From contig NZ_JBHSGI010000002.1 of the NCBI RefSeq assembly GCF_042654245.1, positions 992,001-1,056,000 of the forward strand: a DNA stretch of 64,000 bases, in the 5' to 3' direction. Positions 55,740-63,658 of the stretch are shown piece by piece. The stretch is from Seohaeicola_A nanhaiensis. Its GTDB lineage: Bacteria; Pseudomonadota; Alphaproteobacteria; Rhodobacterales; Rhodobacteraceae. The stretch's first letter is position 1. Each line of letters starts with the position of its first letter. The translations under genes and the position numbers were made by a program. The notes below the pieces were generated by a model. The model searched no databases. It was not told the DNA's origin and saw nothing but the letters and a program-made list of their open reading frames with translations.

Positions 55740-55913
55740 ATGCTTGGTTGGGCACTTACCTTTCTCGTCGTCGCACTGATCGCAGCTGCTCTCGGTTTCG
55801 GCGGCATCGCCGGCGCGTCGGCTGGCATTGCGCAAATTATCTTCGTGGTCTTCCTGATCCTCTTCGTCGTCGCCATGGTGGCGCGCGCGGTTCAGGGCAA
55901 GCCGCCGGTCTGA
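55740..55913 (+). CDS. DUF1328 small membrane protein
   Basis: 57 residues with two membrane helices: LGWALTFLVVALIAAALGFGG and GIAQIIFVVFLILFVVAMVA, separated by the GIAGASAGIA turn; this is the DUF1328 (YtjA-like) signature. Such proteins are often stress-induced and have no known function. The ATG at 55740 follows AGGAG. It has its own EcfG promoter. Confidence 0.93.
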   Translation: MLGWALTFLVVALIAAALGFGGIAGASAGIAQIIFVVFLILFVVAMVARAVQGKPPV

Positions 55914-56084
55914 TCCGGCATCGACCATATAGAACGCCACCGCACCTTGTTCGCGATCCTAAGTTTCAGGATCAGCGGTGGTCAGAGCCGGATCGGGGAA
56001 ACCCGGTCCGGTTCTTCTTTTAGGCACACCGGTATTCGCGCGACGCTGGGCATGAAACGAAATGCACGACGCACACAATTTTTT

Positions 56085-56109
56085 GGAACCCGCCTCGCAC
56101 GAGCACGTT
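56085..56109 (+). promoter_or_regulatory. EcfG-type promoter of the PRC-barrel gene
   Basis: GGAAC (56085-56089), 16-bp spacer, CGTT (56106-56109), 53 bp before the start codon. Confidence 0.82.
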
Positions 56110-56162
56110 GGGTATGCAAGCGCCACCGCGCCATGAAAGATCAACCAAAGGAGATCCAAATC

Positions 56163-57155
56163 ATGAAAAATCTTATGATTTCGACAGCACTTATCGCCCT
56201 CGCCGGTACCGCATATGCAGCGGATGGCGAAATTTTCCGCCCCTCGGCTGACCCGATGGAAATTCACGCGTCGAATTTCATCGGCAAGCGCGTTTACAGC
56301 TCGGAAGCCCAGCTGGACAACGAAGCTTATGAAGGCGTCCAGAAGGACTGGGAAGACATCGGCGAGATCAACGACGTGATCCTGTCGCGCAATGGCGAAG
56401 TCGAGGCCGTTCTGGTCGACATCGGCGGCTTCCTTGGGATTGGCGAGCGTCAGGTCGCCGTGGACATGAGCGCCATCCGCTTCGTGGCCGACACTGCGAC
56501 CCCGGAAGACGAAAGCGATTTCTTCCTGGTGATGAACGCATCGCGCGCAAACTTCGAAGAAGCCCCGGAATACACCTGGGAAAAGGCCGAAGCTTCGGTT
56601 GAAACCAAGGCCGCAACGGCTGAAATGAAGACCGAAAAGGCTGCTGAGAATGCCGGCGCCGCCATCGACAAAGCTGCAGACAAGACCGCAGCAGCCGTCG
56701 ATAACGCTGCCGACAAGACCGCTGCTGCCGTGGACAATGCTGCCGACAAAACGGCCGCTGCCGTTGACAACGCCGCAACCAAGACCGAAGCGGCTGTCAA
56801 CGATACGGTGAAGGACACCAACAACGGCATGGCGAACAACACTGCAGCCGTGCAGTACGATGGTTACACCACTGCCGCCAAGGAAGACCTGACCACCGAA
56901 ATGCTGACCGGTGCTGCTGCCTATGACTCGAACAACGAGTGGATCGGCGAAGTGTCGGAACTGATTCTCAGCGACGACGGCAAGATCACCAGCAGCATCG
57001 TTGATGTCGGTGGGTTTCTCGGGATCGGCGAAAAGCCCGTCCAGCTTTCGATGGACGATCTCCAGATCCTGCGTAAAGACGGCGGCGACGACGTGCGTGT
57101 TTATATCTCGATGACGAAAGAGCAGATGGAAGCTCTTCCGACCTACGACAAGTAA
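56163..57155 (+). CDS. Exported double PRC-barrel protein with an 11-residue repeat linker
   Basis: 330 residues. MKNLMISTALIALAGTAYAA is a Sec signal peptide with cleavage after AYA. Two PRC-barrel domains (about residues 35-125 and 235-320) share the same core, DIGGFLGIGERQV and DVGGFLGIGEKPV. Between them lies a Lys/Ala/Asp-rich helical linker with repeats of ADKTAAAVDNA. PRC barrels are protein-interaction modules; exported versions occur in rhizobial and Rhodobacter stress regulons. It is controlled by an EcfG promoter and closed by its own terminator. The position in the envelope is inferred from the signal peptide. Confidence 0.88.
   Translation: MKNLMISTALIALAGTAYAADGEIFRPSADPMEIHASNFIGKRVYSSEAQLDNEAYEGVQKDWEDIGEINDVILSRNGEVEAVLVDIGGFLGIGERQVAVDMSAIRFVADTATPEDESDFFLVMNASRANFEEAPEYTWEKAEASVETKAATAEMKTEKAAENAGAAIDKAADKTAAAVDNAADKTAAAVDNAADKTAAAVDNAATKTEAAVNDTVKDTNNGMANNTAAVQYDGYTTAAKEDLTTEMLTGAAAYDSNNEWIGEVSELILSDDGKITSSIVDVGGFLGIGEKPVQLSMDDLQILRKDGGDDVRVYISMTKEQMEALPTYDK
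56676..56807 (+). repeat. Four tandem 33-bp (11-residue) repeats inside the PRC-barrel gene
   Basis: Copies at 56676-56708, 56709-56741 and 56742-56774 all encode ADKTAAAVDNA; the fourth, 56775-56807, has diverged to ATKTEAAVNDT. The codons differ between copies (synonymous changes), so the repeats are old and kept at protein level. An 11-residue period suits an amphipathic helix, as in LEA proteins. Confidence 0.85.
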
Positions 57156-57202
57156 TCTCAGATCGGCACTCTCATTAAGGTAGAGTGAGCGTTCTTTCCA
57201 AG

Positions 57203-57233
57203 CGGCCCGCCTTTACGGCGGGCCGTTTTTTTT
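57203..57233 (+). terminator. Intrinsic terminator of the PRC-barrel gene
   Basis: CGGCCCGCC and GGCGGGCCG form a perfect 9-bp stem with a TTTAC loop followed by eight T. Confidence 0.92.
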
Positions 57234-57481
57234 AAAGAATGCCCTGCAGAGTGAAACTCGTGATTGGTTTCTCTGGAAATGGCATTTTCCATTTGGTCGA
57301 CGCATCAATTCCATGGGATGGAAAAGACTGAATAGTCCCCTGCGCTCATTCTATAGGACTACATTTGCTGCCGAGGCATATCTGTCGAAATCGGGCGGCC
57401 AATATCTGTAACTTTACGGACCGGCGTTCGGAGCAGCCGGAACGCCTTGCGCCCTTTTTTTCCAAACGTGCGAGAACGCGG

Positions 57482-58543
57482 TCAGCCTGCGATCCGCGAG
57501 CCGGCCTCGGTTGCGCCGGCGGCGCCATCGTCCTGAACTTCGACCGATCCGCGTTCGAGCAGCTGGCATTCGACCTTGATCTGATCGTGGCGTGGCTGGA
57601 GCCGGCCCGCGAGGTCGAACAGCAACTCGGTCGCGGCCTCGCCGATATCGTAATGCGGGAGCACCAGCGTCGTGAGCGGCGGGCGCATGAACTGGGCAAT
57701 TTCCCGATTGTCGAAACCGATCACCGCCATGTCCTGCGGAATGCGCAGCCCCGCCTCTTTCAGCGCCTCGTAGCAGCCGACGGCCATCAGGTCGTTGGCG
57801 CAGAATATCGCGTCGGGCGGCTGTTTCAGCGACAGGAAGCGTCGTGTGCCGTCGTAACCTGCCTGCGGCTCCCAGTTGCCCCATTCGACCAGCTCGGGGT
57901 CGAAGCTCATGTCGTTGCTGGCCAGCGCCTGGCGATAGCCGCGCAACCGGTCGCGCGAGGCGTCGAGGCCGTCCTGGCCGTTGATGATGGCGATGCGGCG
58001 ACGCCCTGCGCGGATCAGCCGTTCGGTCGCCGCGCGCCCGCCTTCCAGATCGCCTGGAAGGACGGACGGCAGGCGGCGCTTGCGGTCATAGCAGTTGAGC
58101 AAGACCGAAGGCACCTGGAACAGCGGCGCGGGAGGCTCGACCTCGCGCGTCAGGATGGTGCCGTAGATGAAGCCCAGCAGCGGCCCCTGCATGAACTGGT
58201 TGAACACCGTCTCGTCCGGCATGTCGCCGCCCCGGCTGATCGCAAGCGTCACCGATACGCCCTGCGCCAGCGCCTTTTCGCGCGCGCCTTCGAAGGCGAG
58301 CGCCATCCACGGGTCGGCGGTCAGTTCGTCGGCGATGAAGGCGATGACCTTGGTTTCCGCCGGTGCGGGCGACTGGGCTCGGCGGACCAGCCGGTAGCCC
58401 AGCTCTTCGGCCGCCTGATGCACCTTCGCGCGGGTGGCGTCGCTGAAGCGGGTGCCGGGACTGCCGTTGAGGACCAGCGAAACCGTCGCCTGCGACACCC
58501 CGGCCCGGGTCGCCACATCCATCATGGTCGGCTTCGACGTCAT
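57482..58543 (-). CDS. LacI-family regulator of the adjacent sugar ABC locus
   Basis: 353 residues. The amino-terminal helix-turn-helix MMDVATRAGVSQATVSLVLNG with the hinge helix RAKVHQAAEELGY is standard LacI; the rest is a periplasmic-binding-like sugar domain (DAIFCANDLMAVGCYEALKE, AVIGFDNREIAQFMRPPLTT). It follows the permease gene after 36 bp, with AGGAAGG before its ATG, so it is cotranscribed with ATPase and permease. Palindromic sites in the divergent region (60425-60440) and upstream of the second binding protein are its likely targets. The effector sugar is unknown. Confidence 0.9.
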   Translation of the reverse strand: MTSKPTMMDVATRAGVSQATVSLVLNGSPGTRFSDATRAKVHQAAEELGYRLVRRAQSPAPAETKVIAFIADELTADPWMALAFEGAREKALAQGVSVTLAISRGGDMPDETVFNQFMQGPLLGFIYGTILTREVEPPAPLFQVPSVLLNCYDRKRRLPSVLPGDLEGGRAATERLIRAGRRRIAIINGQDGLDASRDRLRGYRQALASNDMSFDPELVEWGNWEPQAGYDGTRRFLSLKQPPDAIFCANDLMAVGCYEALKEAGLRIPQDMAVIGFDNREIAQFMRPPLTTLVLPHYDIGEAATELLFDLAGRLQPRHDQIKVECQLLERGSVEVQDDGAAGATEAGSRIAG

Positions 58544-58579
58544 CTCACTGGCCCTTCCTGCGCGTATCGCAACTCCTTC

Positions 58580-59569
58580 TCAGGCCCGCTGACTGCGGAG
58601 CCTGTCGAATGCGACAGCAACGATAATGAACGTCCCTATGAACATGCCCTGCCAAAATGTCGAGATGCCAAGAAGTATCAGCGAGTTGCGGATGACCTCG
58701 ATCAGCAGGGCGCCGACCACGGCGCCCAAAGCCGTGCCTTCACCGCCTGCCAGATTGGCACCGCCGATCACGGCAGCGGCGATCACCGCAAGCTCCATCG
58801 ACTGGCCGAGGTTGGTGGTGACCGAGCCGAGCCAGCCGGTCATCAGAATCCCGACGATCCCGGCGGTGAAGGCCGAGAACATGTAGATCGTCACCTTCTG
58901 CCGCTTGACCGCGATGCCGGTCAGCGTGGCGGCCTGTTCGTTCCCGCCGATGGCGAAGACGTATTGGCCCCAGCGCGTCCAGCGGAAGACCAGCGACGTG
59001 ACGATGCCAAGCGCAAGGAGTGCGAAAAGCGGGTGGGGCAGGCCGAAAGTGGAGCCGCCGCCGATCCACAGCAGCAGCTGGTGGTCGGGGCCGAATTCCC
59101 AGATCATCTTGTTGTTGGACAACACCATGGCGAGGCTGCGCGCGGCCGAGAGCATCCCCAACGTGACGACAAAGGGCGGCATCCCGACATAGGCGATCAG
59201 GATGCCGTTGACGAAGCCGACCGCGAGTGCCGCGCATATCGCGAGAGCTGCGGCGAACGCGAAGGACATGCCACCCGACATCAGGACCGAGATCACCATC
59301 GCCGTCAGCACCACCGTTGAGCCGACCGACAGATCGATGCCGCCCGAGGCGATGACGGCGGTCATGCCGATGGCGATGATCGCGACAAAGGCGAAGTTGC
59401 GGGTCACGTTGAACAAGTTGCGCGAGGTGGCGAAGGTGTCGGTGAGCAGGGTCAGCGACAGACAGGCCAGCACGGCGGCGAGGAAGACCCAGAAGACCGG
59501 CAGTCCGGTGATGCGGGACAGAAGGTTGCGGTGCTCGCTGCGGCCGATGACGTCGTCGATCGTGGTCAT
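58580..59569 (-). CDS. Sugar ABC transporter permease (RbsC-like)
   Basis: 329 residues with eight to ten transmembrane helices, of the carbohydrate uptake class 2 family. Signatures: VAIIAIGMTAVIASGGIDLSVGS near residue 65, GTALGAVVGALLIEVIRNSL, and the EAA-like AVIGGANLAGGEG loop that contacts the ATPase. It forms the membrane channel with the ATPase encoded 12 bp upstream. The sugar imported cannot be read from sequence. Confidence 0.93.
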   Translation of the reverse strand: MTTIDDVIGRSEHRNLLSRITGLPVFWVFLAAVLACLSLTLLTDTFATSRNLFNVTRNFAFVAIIAIGMTAVIASGGIDLSVGSTVVLTAMVISVLMSGGMSFAFAAALAICAALAVGFVNGILIAYVGMPPFVVTLGMLSAARSLAMVLSNNKMIWEFGPDHQLLLWIGGGSTFGLPHPLFALLALGIVTSLVFRWTRWGQYVFAIGGNEQAATLTGIAVKRQKVTIYMFSAFTAGIVGILMTGWLGSVTTNLGQSMELAVIAAAVIGGANLAGGEGTALGAVVGALLIEVIRNSLILLGISTFWQGMFIGTFIIVAVAFDRLRSQRA

Positions 59570-59581
59570 GTCTTTCTCCGC

Positions 59582-60322
59582 TCAGGCCATTTCGATGGCG
59601 CCGGTGATCAGGCCCGTTACCTCTTCGGGTGAGGAGGCGGCGGTCGCCTTGTTCGCCACCAATTCGCCGCGGCGCAGGACGGCGATGCGGTCGGACACGC
59701 CGAAGACGTCGGGCATCCGGTGGCTGATCAGGATCACGCTGATGCCCCGGTCGCGCAGGCGGCGGATCAGGTCCAGCACCTCGGCCACCTGCCGCACCGA
59801 GATCGCGGCGGTGGGTTCGTCCATCAGGACGATCTTGGGTTCGGACAGCAGGGTGCGGGCGATGGCGACCGCCTGGCGCTGCCCGCCCGACATCTTGCGC
59901 ACCAGATCGCGGGGTCGGGTTTCCGATTTCAGCTGGCGGAACAGCTCGCCCGCGCGCCGGTTCATCGCGGGATAGTCGATGATGCGAAGCGGCCCGACCC
60001 GCCGCATCGCCTCGCGTCCCAGGAACACGTTCGAGGCCGCTGTGAGATTGTCGCAGAGCGCGAGGTCCTGATAGACGACCTCGATCCCCTCGTCCTGCGC
60101 ATCGACGGGGCGGTGAAACTGGACCGGCTTGTCGTCGATCCGGATCGTGCCTGCCGAGGGCAGGAAGTTGCCGGCGATGATCTTGACCAGCGTGGACTTG
60201 CCTGCGCCGTTGTCGCCCATCAGCCCGAGCACCTCGCCCGGCGCCACGTCGAGCGAGACGCCCTGCAAGGCCTGGATCGCGCCAAAGTGCTTGGCGACCC
60301 CCGACAGTTTCAATCGAGACAT
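59582..60322 (-). CDS. Sugar ABC transporter ATP-binding protein (single domain)
   Basis: 246 residues, one nucleotide-binding domain. Walker A is GDNGAGKST, the signature KMSGGQRQAVAIARTL, Walker B KIVLMDEPTA and the switch His in LISHRMPDV. Most CUT2 ATPases have two fused domains; single-domain ones such as FrcA also exist. First gene of the ATPase-permease-LacI operon; divergent from the epimerase gene. Confidence 0.93.
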   Translation of the reverse strand: MSRLKLSGVAKHFGAIQALQGVSLDVAPGEVLGLMGDNGAGKSTLVKIIAGNFLPSAGTIRIDDKPVQFHRPVDAQDEGIEVVYQDLALCDNLTAASNVFLGREAMRRVGPLRIIDYPAMNRRAGELFRQLKSETRPRDLVRKMSGGQRQAVAIARTLLSEPKIVLMDEPTAAISVRQVAEVLDLIRRLRDRGISVILISHRMPDVFGVSDRIAVLRRGELVANKATAASSPEEVTGLITGAIEMA

Positions 60323-60424
60323 GGCTCCCCCCTCGTCCCGCGATGATGTCAGTCTGCGCTTTCTGGTCCGTGTTGTCCCGTCCCGAAAACGCGCCTCCTC
60401 ATATTATCCGCTACTTGACTTATT

Positions 60425-60440
60425 GATATTAGTAAATATC
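60425..60440. promoter_or_regulatory. Inverted repeat, candidate LacI-family operator
   Basis: GATATT and AATATC form a perfect inverted repeat with a four-base centre, in the AT-rich gap between the divergent ATPase and epimerase genes. An ATATTATC half-site also occurs at 60401-60408. Confidence 0.5.
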
Positions 60441-60466
60441 GTTTGCGTATTATTTCGGGGGGAGTG

Positions 60467-61444
60467 ATGCGGCTGCTTGTGACCGGCGCGACTGGAAAGG
60501 TCGGACAGAACGTGCTTGCGGCGCCGCCACGGGATGCGCGTTTCGCCGAGGCGCAGGTGGTGGCGCTGTGCCACAACCGCGGGCTTTCGCTGGACGGGGT
60601 GGAGGTGGTGAACGGATCGATCGCCAGCCGCGAGGATGTTGCGCGGGCCATGGCGGGCGTCACGCATGTGCTGCATCTGGCGGCGGTGAAGGAGAGCCCG
60701 GATTTGGCCATCGACGTGGCGGTGAAGGGCATGTTCCTGCTGCTGGAGGCGTTCCGCCAGTCGGAGACGGCCGAGCGCTTCGTCCTGTTGGGCGGCGATT
60801 GCGCGGTCGGCCACATCTTCCAGCCCTACGATTCGCCGATCACCGAGGAGTCGCCGCGCCGCGCCTATCCGGGCTGTTATGCGCTGACCAAGGTGATCGA
60901 GGAGGTGATGCTGGAGCAGTATCGCATCCAGTACGGGATCGACACCTGCTGTATCCGGGCGCCCTGGATCATGGAAAAGGACGATTTCCGTTTTGCGATG
61001 GTTTTCGGCCCCGACCAGTTCGGCGGTCCGGCCTGGGCCGACCTGATGCCGCAGGCCGATCTGGAGCGGGCCTGGCAGGAGGGGCTTGTGCCGCTGATGA
61101 TCGCCGCGAATGGCGAGCCGCTGCGGCGGAGTTTTGTACATGTGGACGACGTGGTCTCGGCCGCGCTGACGGCGCTGGTGCATCCGGCGGCGGCGGGCGA
61201 GACCTTCAACATCACGATGAACGAGCCGGTGGATTACGGCCGGCTGGCCGCCCTGCTGAAGCGGCGCAACGGGACGGAGGCCATCGAAATCCGCACGCCG
61301 TTCCACGGCAACTGGCTGGACAACAGCAAGGCGCGCCAGCGGCTGGGCTGGGCGCCCGACGTCGATCTTGAGGAGATGATCGAGCGGGCATGGACCTATC
61401 AGCGCGCCGAAAAAGACGTGCGCAGGGTCTGGTATCCGGGGTGA
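60467..61444 (+). CDS. NAD-dependent epimerase/dehydratase (SDR family)
   Basis: 325 residues of the extended short-chain dehydrogenase family. The Rossmann motif is LLVTGATGKVGQNVL and the catalytic pair is in YALTKVIEE (YxxxK). The carboxy-terminal part has FVHVDDVVSAAL and a final QRLGWAPDVDLEEMIERA. Such enzymes epimerise, dehydrate or oxidise sugars; its divergent position next to a sugar transporter suggests that it processes the imported sugar. The ATG at 60467 has GGGGGGAG upstream; an ATG at 60443 would add eight residues. Confidence 0.85.
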   Translation: MRLLVTGATGKVGQNVLAAPPRDARFAEAQVVALCHNRGLSLDGVEVVNGSIASREDVARAMAGVTHVLHLAAVKESPDLAIDVAVKGMFLLLEAFRQSETAERFVLLGGDCAVGHIFQPYDSPITEESPRRAYPGCYALTKVIEEVMLEQYRIQYGIDTCCIRAPWIMEKDDFRFAMVFGPDQFGGPAWADLMPQADLERAWQEGLVPLMIAANGEPLRRSFVHVDDVVSAALTALVHPAAAGETFNITMNEPVDYGRLAALLKRRNGTEAIEIRTPFHGNWLDNSKARQRLGWAPDVDLEEMIERAWTYQRAEKDVRRVWYPG

Positions 61445-61492
61445 CTGGAGAGAAACCCGCGGCGAAGAAAAGTCATTAGGGAGGAAAAATCA

Positions 61493-62479
61493 ATGACTTG
61501 GAAGCTTGGACTTTACGCGCTCGCGGCGACTGTCGCGGCAGCACCGGCCCTGGCGCAGGACGCCAAGACCCTGGCCATCGTGGTCAAGGGGCTGGACAAC
61601 CCGTTTTTCGAACAGATCAACCTTGGCTGCCAGAAGTGGCTCGCCGACAATCCGGGCAGCGAATACGAGTGCCTCTACACCGGTCCCGCATCCTCGGCGG
61701 ACGAGGCGGGCGAGGTGCAGATCGTCGATGACCTGATCTCGGCCGGGGTGGCGGCGATTGCGATTTCGCCCTCGAACGCGCCGGCGATGGCGAACCGGAT
61801 CCGGCAGATGGCGCCGTCGCTGCCGATCATGACCATCGACGCCGATTTCCTGGAGGCCGACCGCGACCTGCGCAAGACCTACCTTGGCACCGACAACTAC
61901 CTGATGGGCGTCAAGATGGCGGAAGAGGCCGCCAAGCTGAAGCCCGAGGGCGGCTCGGTCTGCCTGCAACTCGGCAACGTGGCCGCGGACAACATCAACG
62001 CCCGCGCGCAGGGGTTCCGCGATACGGCGAGCGGAGAGAAGGGTATCGAGCGTCTGACCGGCCAGAAGGGCTGGACCGAGGTCGAGGGCTGCCCGGTCTT
62101 CACCAACGACCAGGCCGATCTGGCCAACCAGCAGATGTCGGACGTGTTCACCGCGAACCCGGATCTGGACGCCTTCATCCTGATCGGCGGCTGGGCACAA
62201 TTCGCGCCGCAGGCCTATGCGCAGGTGACCGATCAGGTGATGGACAAGCTGAAGAGCAAGGACCTGATCATCATCGCGGGCGACACGCTGCCGCCGCAGA
62301 CCCAGGCCTTCCGCGACGGGCGCAGCCATGCGCAGGTCGGACAGCGGCCGTTCGAAATGGGGCTGCGCGCGCCGGATGTGATGCTGCAGCTGCTGAAGGG
62401 CGAGACGGTCGAGGATCCGCTTTATACCGGGCTGGACGTCTGCAACCAGGACGATCCCGGTTTCTGCAAGGACAACTGA
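61493..62479 (+). CDS. Sugar ABC transporter substrate-binding protein (RbsB-like) 1
   Basis: 328 residues. The signal peptide is MTWKLGLYALAATVAAAPALA with cleavage before QD. The Peripla_BP_4 domain shows LAIVVKGLDNPFFEQINLGC, DDLISAGVAAIAISPSNA and YLGTDNYLMGVKMAEEAAK. Several cysteines, including two near the end (DVCNQDDPGFCKDN), may form disulfides. GGGAGG precedes the ATG. It follows the epimerase gene and is closed by its own terminator. It may serve the divergent permease and ATPase. Confidence 0.92.
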   Translation: MTWKLGLYALAATVAAAPALAQDAKTLAIVVKGLDNPFFEQINLGCQKWLADNPGSEYECLYTGPASSADEAGEVQIVDDLISAGVAAIAISPSNAPAMANRIRQMAPSLPIMTIDADFLEADRDLRKTYLGTDNYLMGVKMAEEAAKLKPEGGSVCLQLGNVAADNINARAQGFRDTASGEKGIERLTGQKGWTEVEGCPVFTNDQADLANQQMSDVFTANPDLDAFILIGGWAQFAPQAYAQVTDQVMDKLKSKDLIIIAGDTLPPQTQAFRDGRSHAQVGQRPFEMGLRAPDVMLQLLKGETVEDPLYTGLDVCNQDDPGFCKDN

Positions 62480-62484
62480 GAGCG

Positions 62485-62510
62485 GGGCCGGGCAACGCCC
62501 CGGCCCTTTT
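62485..62510 (+). terminator. Intrinsic terminator after binding protein 1
   Basis: GGGCCGGG and CCCGGCCC form an 8-bp stem with a six-base loop followed by four T. It may allow partial readthrough to the second binding protein. Confidence 0.7.
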
Positions 62511-62554
62511 CCCGCAGGGATTGCACGCGCGATACCCGCGCGCCCCAGATCGTT

Positions 62555-62568
62555 GGTAATATTATCAG
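62555..62568. promoter_or_regulatory. Palindromic AT-rich site upstream of binding protein 2, candidate operator
   Basis: TGGTAATATTATCA is symmetrical except at one base pair. It shares ATATTATC with the region upstream of the ATPase gene (60401), so the same LacI-family protein may bind both. Confidence 0.45.
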
Positions 62569-62623
62569 CCGCCGGGAGAGCGGCGCAGATCGAAACGGGC
62601 CGTAACGGCCCAGGGAGGACGAC

Positions 62624-63568
62624 ATGCTGAAACAGACCGCTGCCGCGATGGCAGGACTGGCGCTGGCCGCGAGCGCGGCCATGGCGCAGGAGAAACCGGC
62701 GATGGCCTTCGTGGTCAACGCCGCATCCGACTTCTGGAAGCTGGCCGAGGCCGGGGTGAAGGCCGCGCAGGCGGAGTTGTCGGACTACGACTTGCAGTTC
62801 CGCTATCCCGCTCAGGGTACGGCGGCGGCGCAGAACCAGCTGATGGACGATCTGGTGGCCGCCGGAACGGACGCAATCATGATTTCCTCGGCCGATCCAA
62901 AGAATTCGATCGACGCCTTCAACCGGATCGCCGCGCAGGTGCCGCTGTTCACCACAGACAGCGACGCTCCGCAGAGCGACCGGATCGCCTATCTCGGCTC
63001 ATCCAACACCGCGGCCGGGGTGCAGGCGGGCGAGATCGCCAAGGGCGCACTGCCGGGTGGAGGCAAGTGCATGGGCTTTGTCGGCTTCCTGGGCGCGGAC
63101 AACGCGGTGGAGCGCATCGCGGGCTTCCGCCAGGCGGTCGAGGGGTCGGGGATCGAACTGGTCGATGTGCGCGGCGATGACGTGGATTTTGCGCGGGCGC
63201 GGTCGAACGTCGATGACGTGCTGGCGGCAAACCCGGACATCAACTGCATGGTGGGCTTCTATTCTTACAACCCGCCCAAGATCTACGAGGCCCTGCAGGC
63301 CGCCGGGAAACTGGGCGAGGTGACGGTGATCGCGTTTGACGAGGATCCGGTGACCCTGGGCGCGGTGCGCGAGGGCAGCTTTGCCGGGACCGTGGTGCAG
63401 GATCCGTATCAGTGGGGCTATCAGGGCATGAAGCTGATGGCGAGTTACCTGTCCGGCGACAAATCGGGCGTGCCCGCCGATGGTCTGATCATCGTGCCGA
63501 CCAAGGTGATCGACAAGACCAACGTGGATGCGTTCGAGAAAGAGCTCCGGGAGCGTCTCGGAGGTTGA
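62624..63568 (+). CDS. Sugar ABC transporter substrate-binding protein (RbsB-like) 2
   Basis: 314 residues. The signal peptide MLKQTAAAMAGLALAASAAMA is cleaved before QE. The mature part is a Peripla_BP_4 protein: AFVVNAASDFWKLAEAGVKA, DDLVAAGTDAIMISSADPKN, AYLGSSNTAAGVQAGEIAK and VVQDPYQWGYQGMKLM. It is only distantly similar to the first binding protein. The ATPase gene that follows after 90 bp suggests that it belongs to a second transporter, whose permease would lie beyond the window. Confidence 0.93.
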   Translation: MLKQTAAAMAGLALAASAAMAQEKPAMAFVVNAASDFWKLAEAGVKAAQAELSDYDLQFRYPAQGTAAAQNQLMDDLVAAGTDAIMISSADPKNSIDAFNRIAAQVPLFTTDSDAPQSDRIAYLGSSNTAAGVQAGEIAKGALPGGGKCMGFVGFLGADNAVERIAGFRQAVEGSGIELVDVRGDDVDFARARSNVDDVLAANPDINCMVGFYSYNPPKIYEALQAAGKLGEVTVIAFDEDPVTLGAVREGSFAGTVVQDPYQWGYQGMKLMASYLSGDKSGVPADGLIIVPTKVIDKTNVDAFEKELRERLGG

Positions 63569-63658
63569 CGGTGGCACTCCCCGCCGTTTGACTGGCTGCG
63601 CCGCAACCCTCCACTGCGGCGCAGCCTCTTTCTTGTCTGACACCATAAGGGGCGCCGG

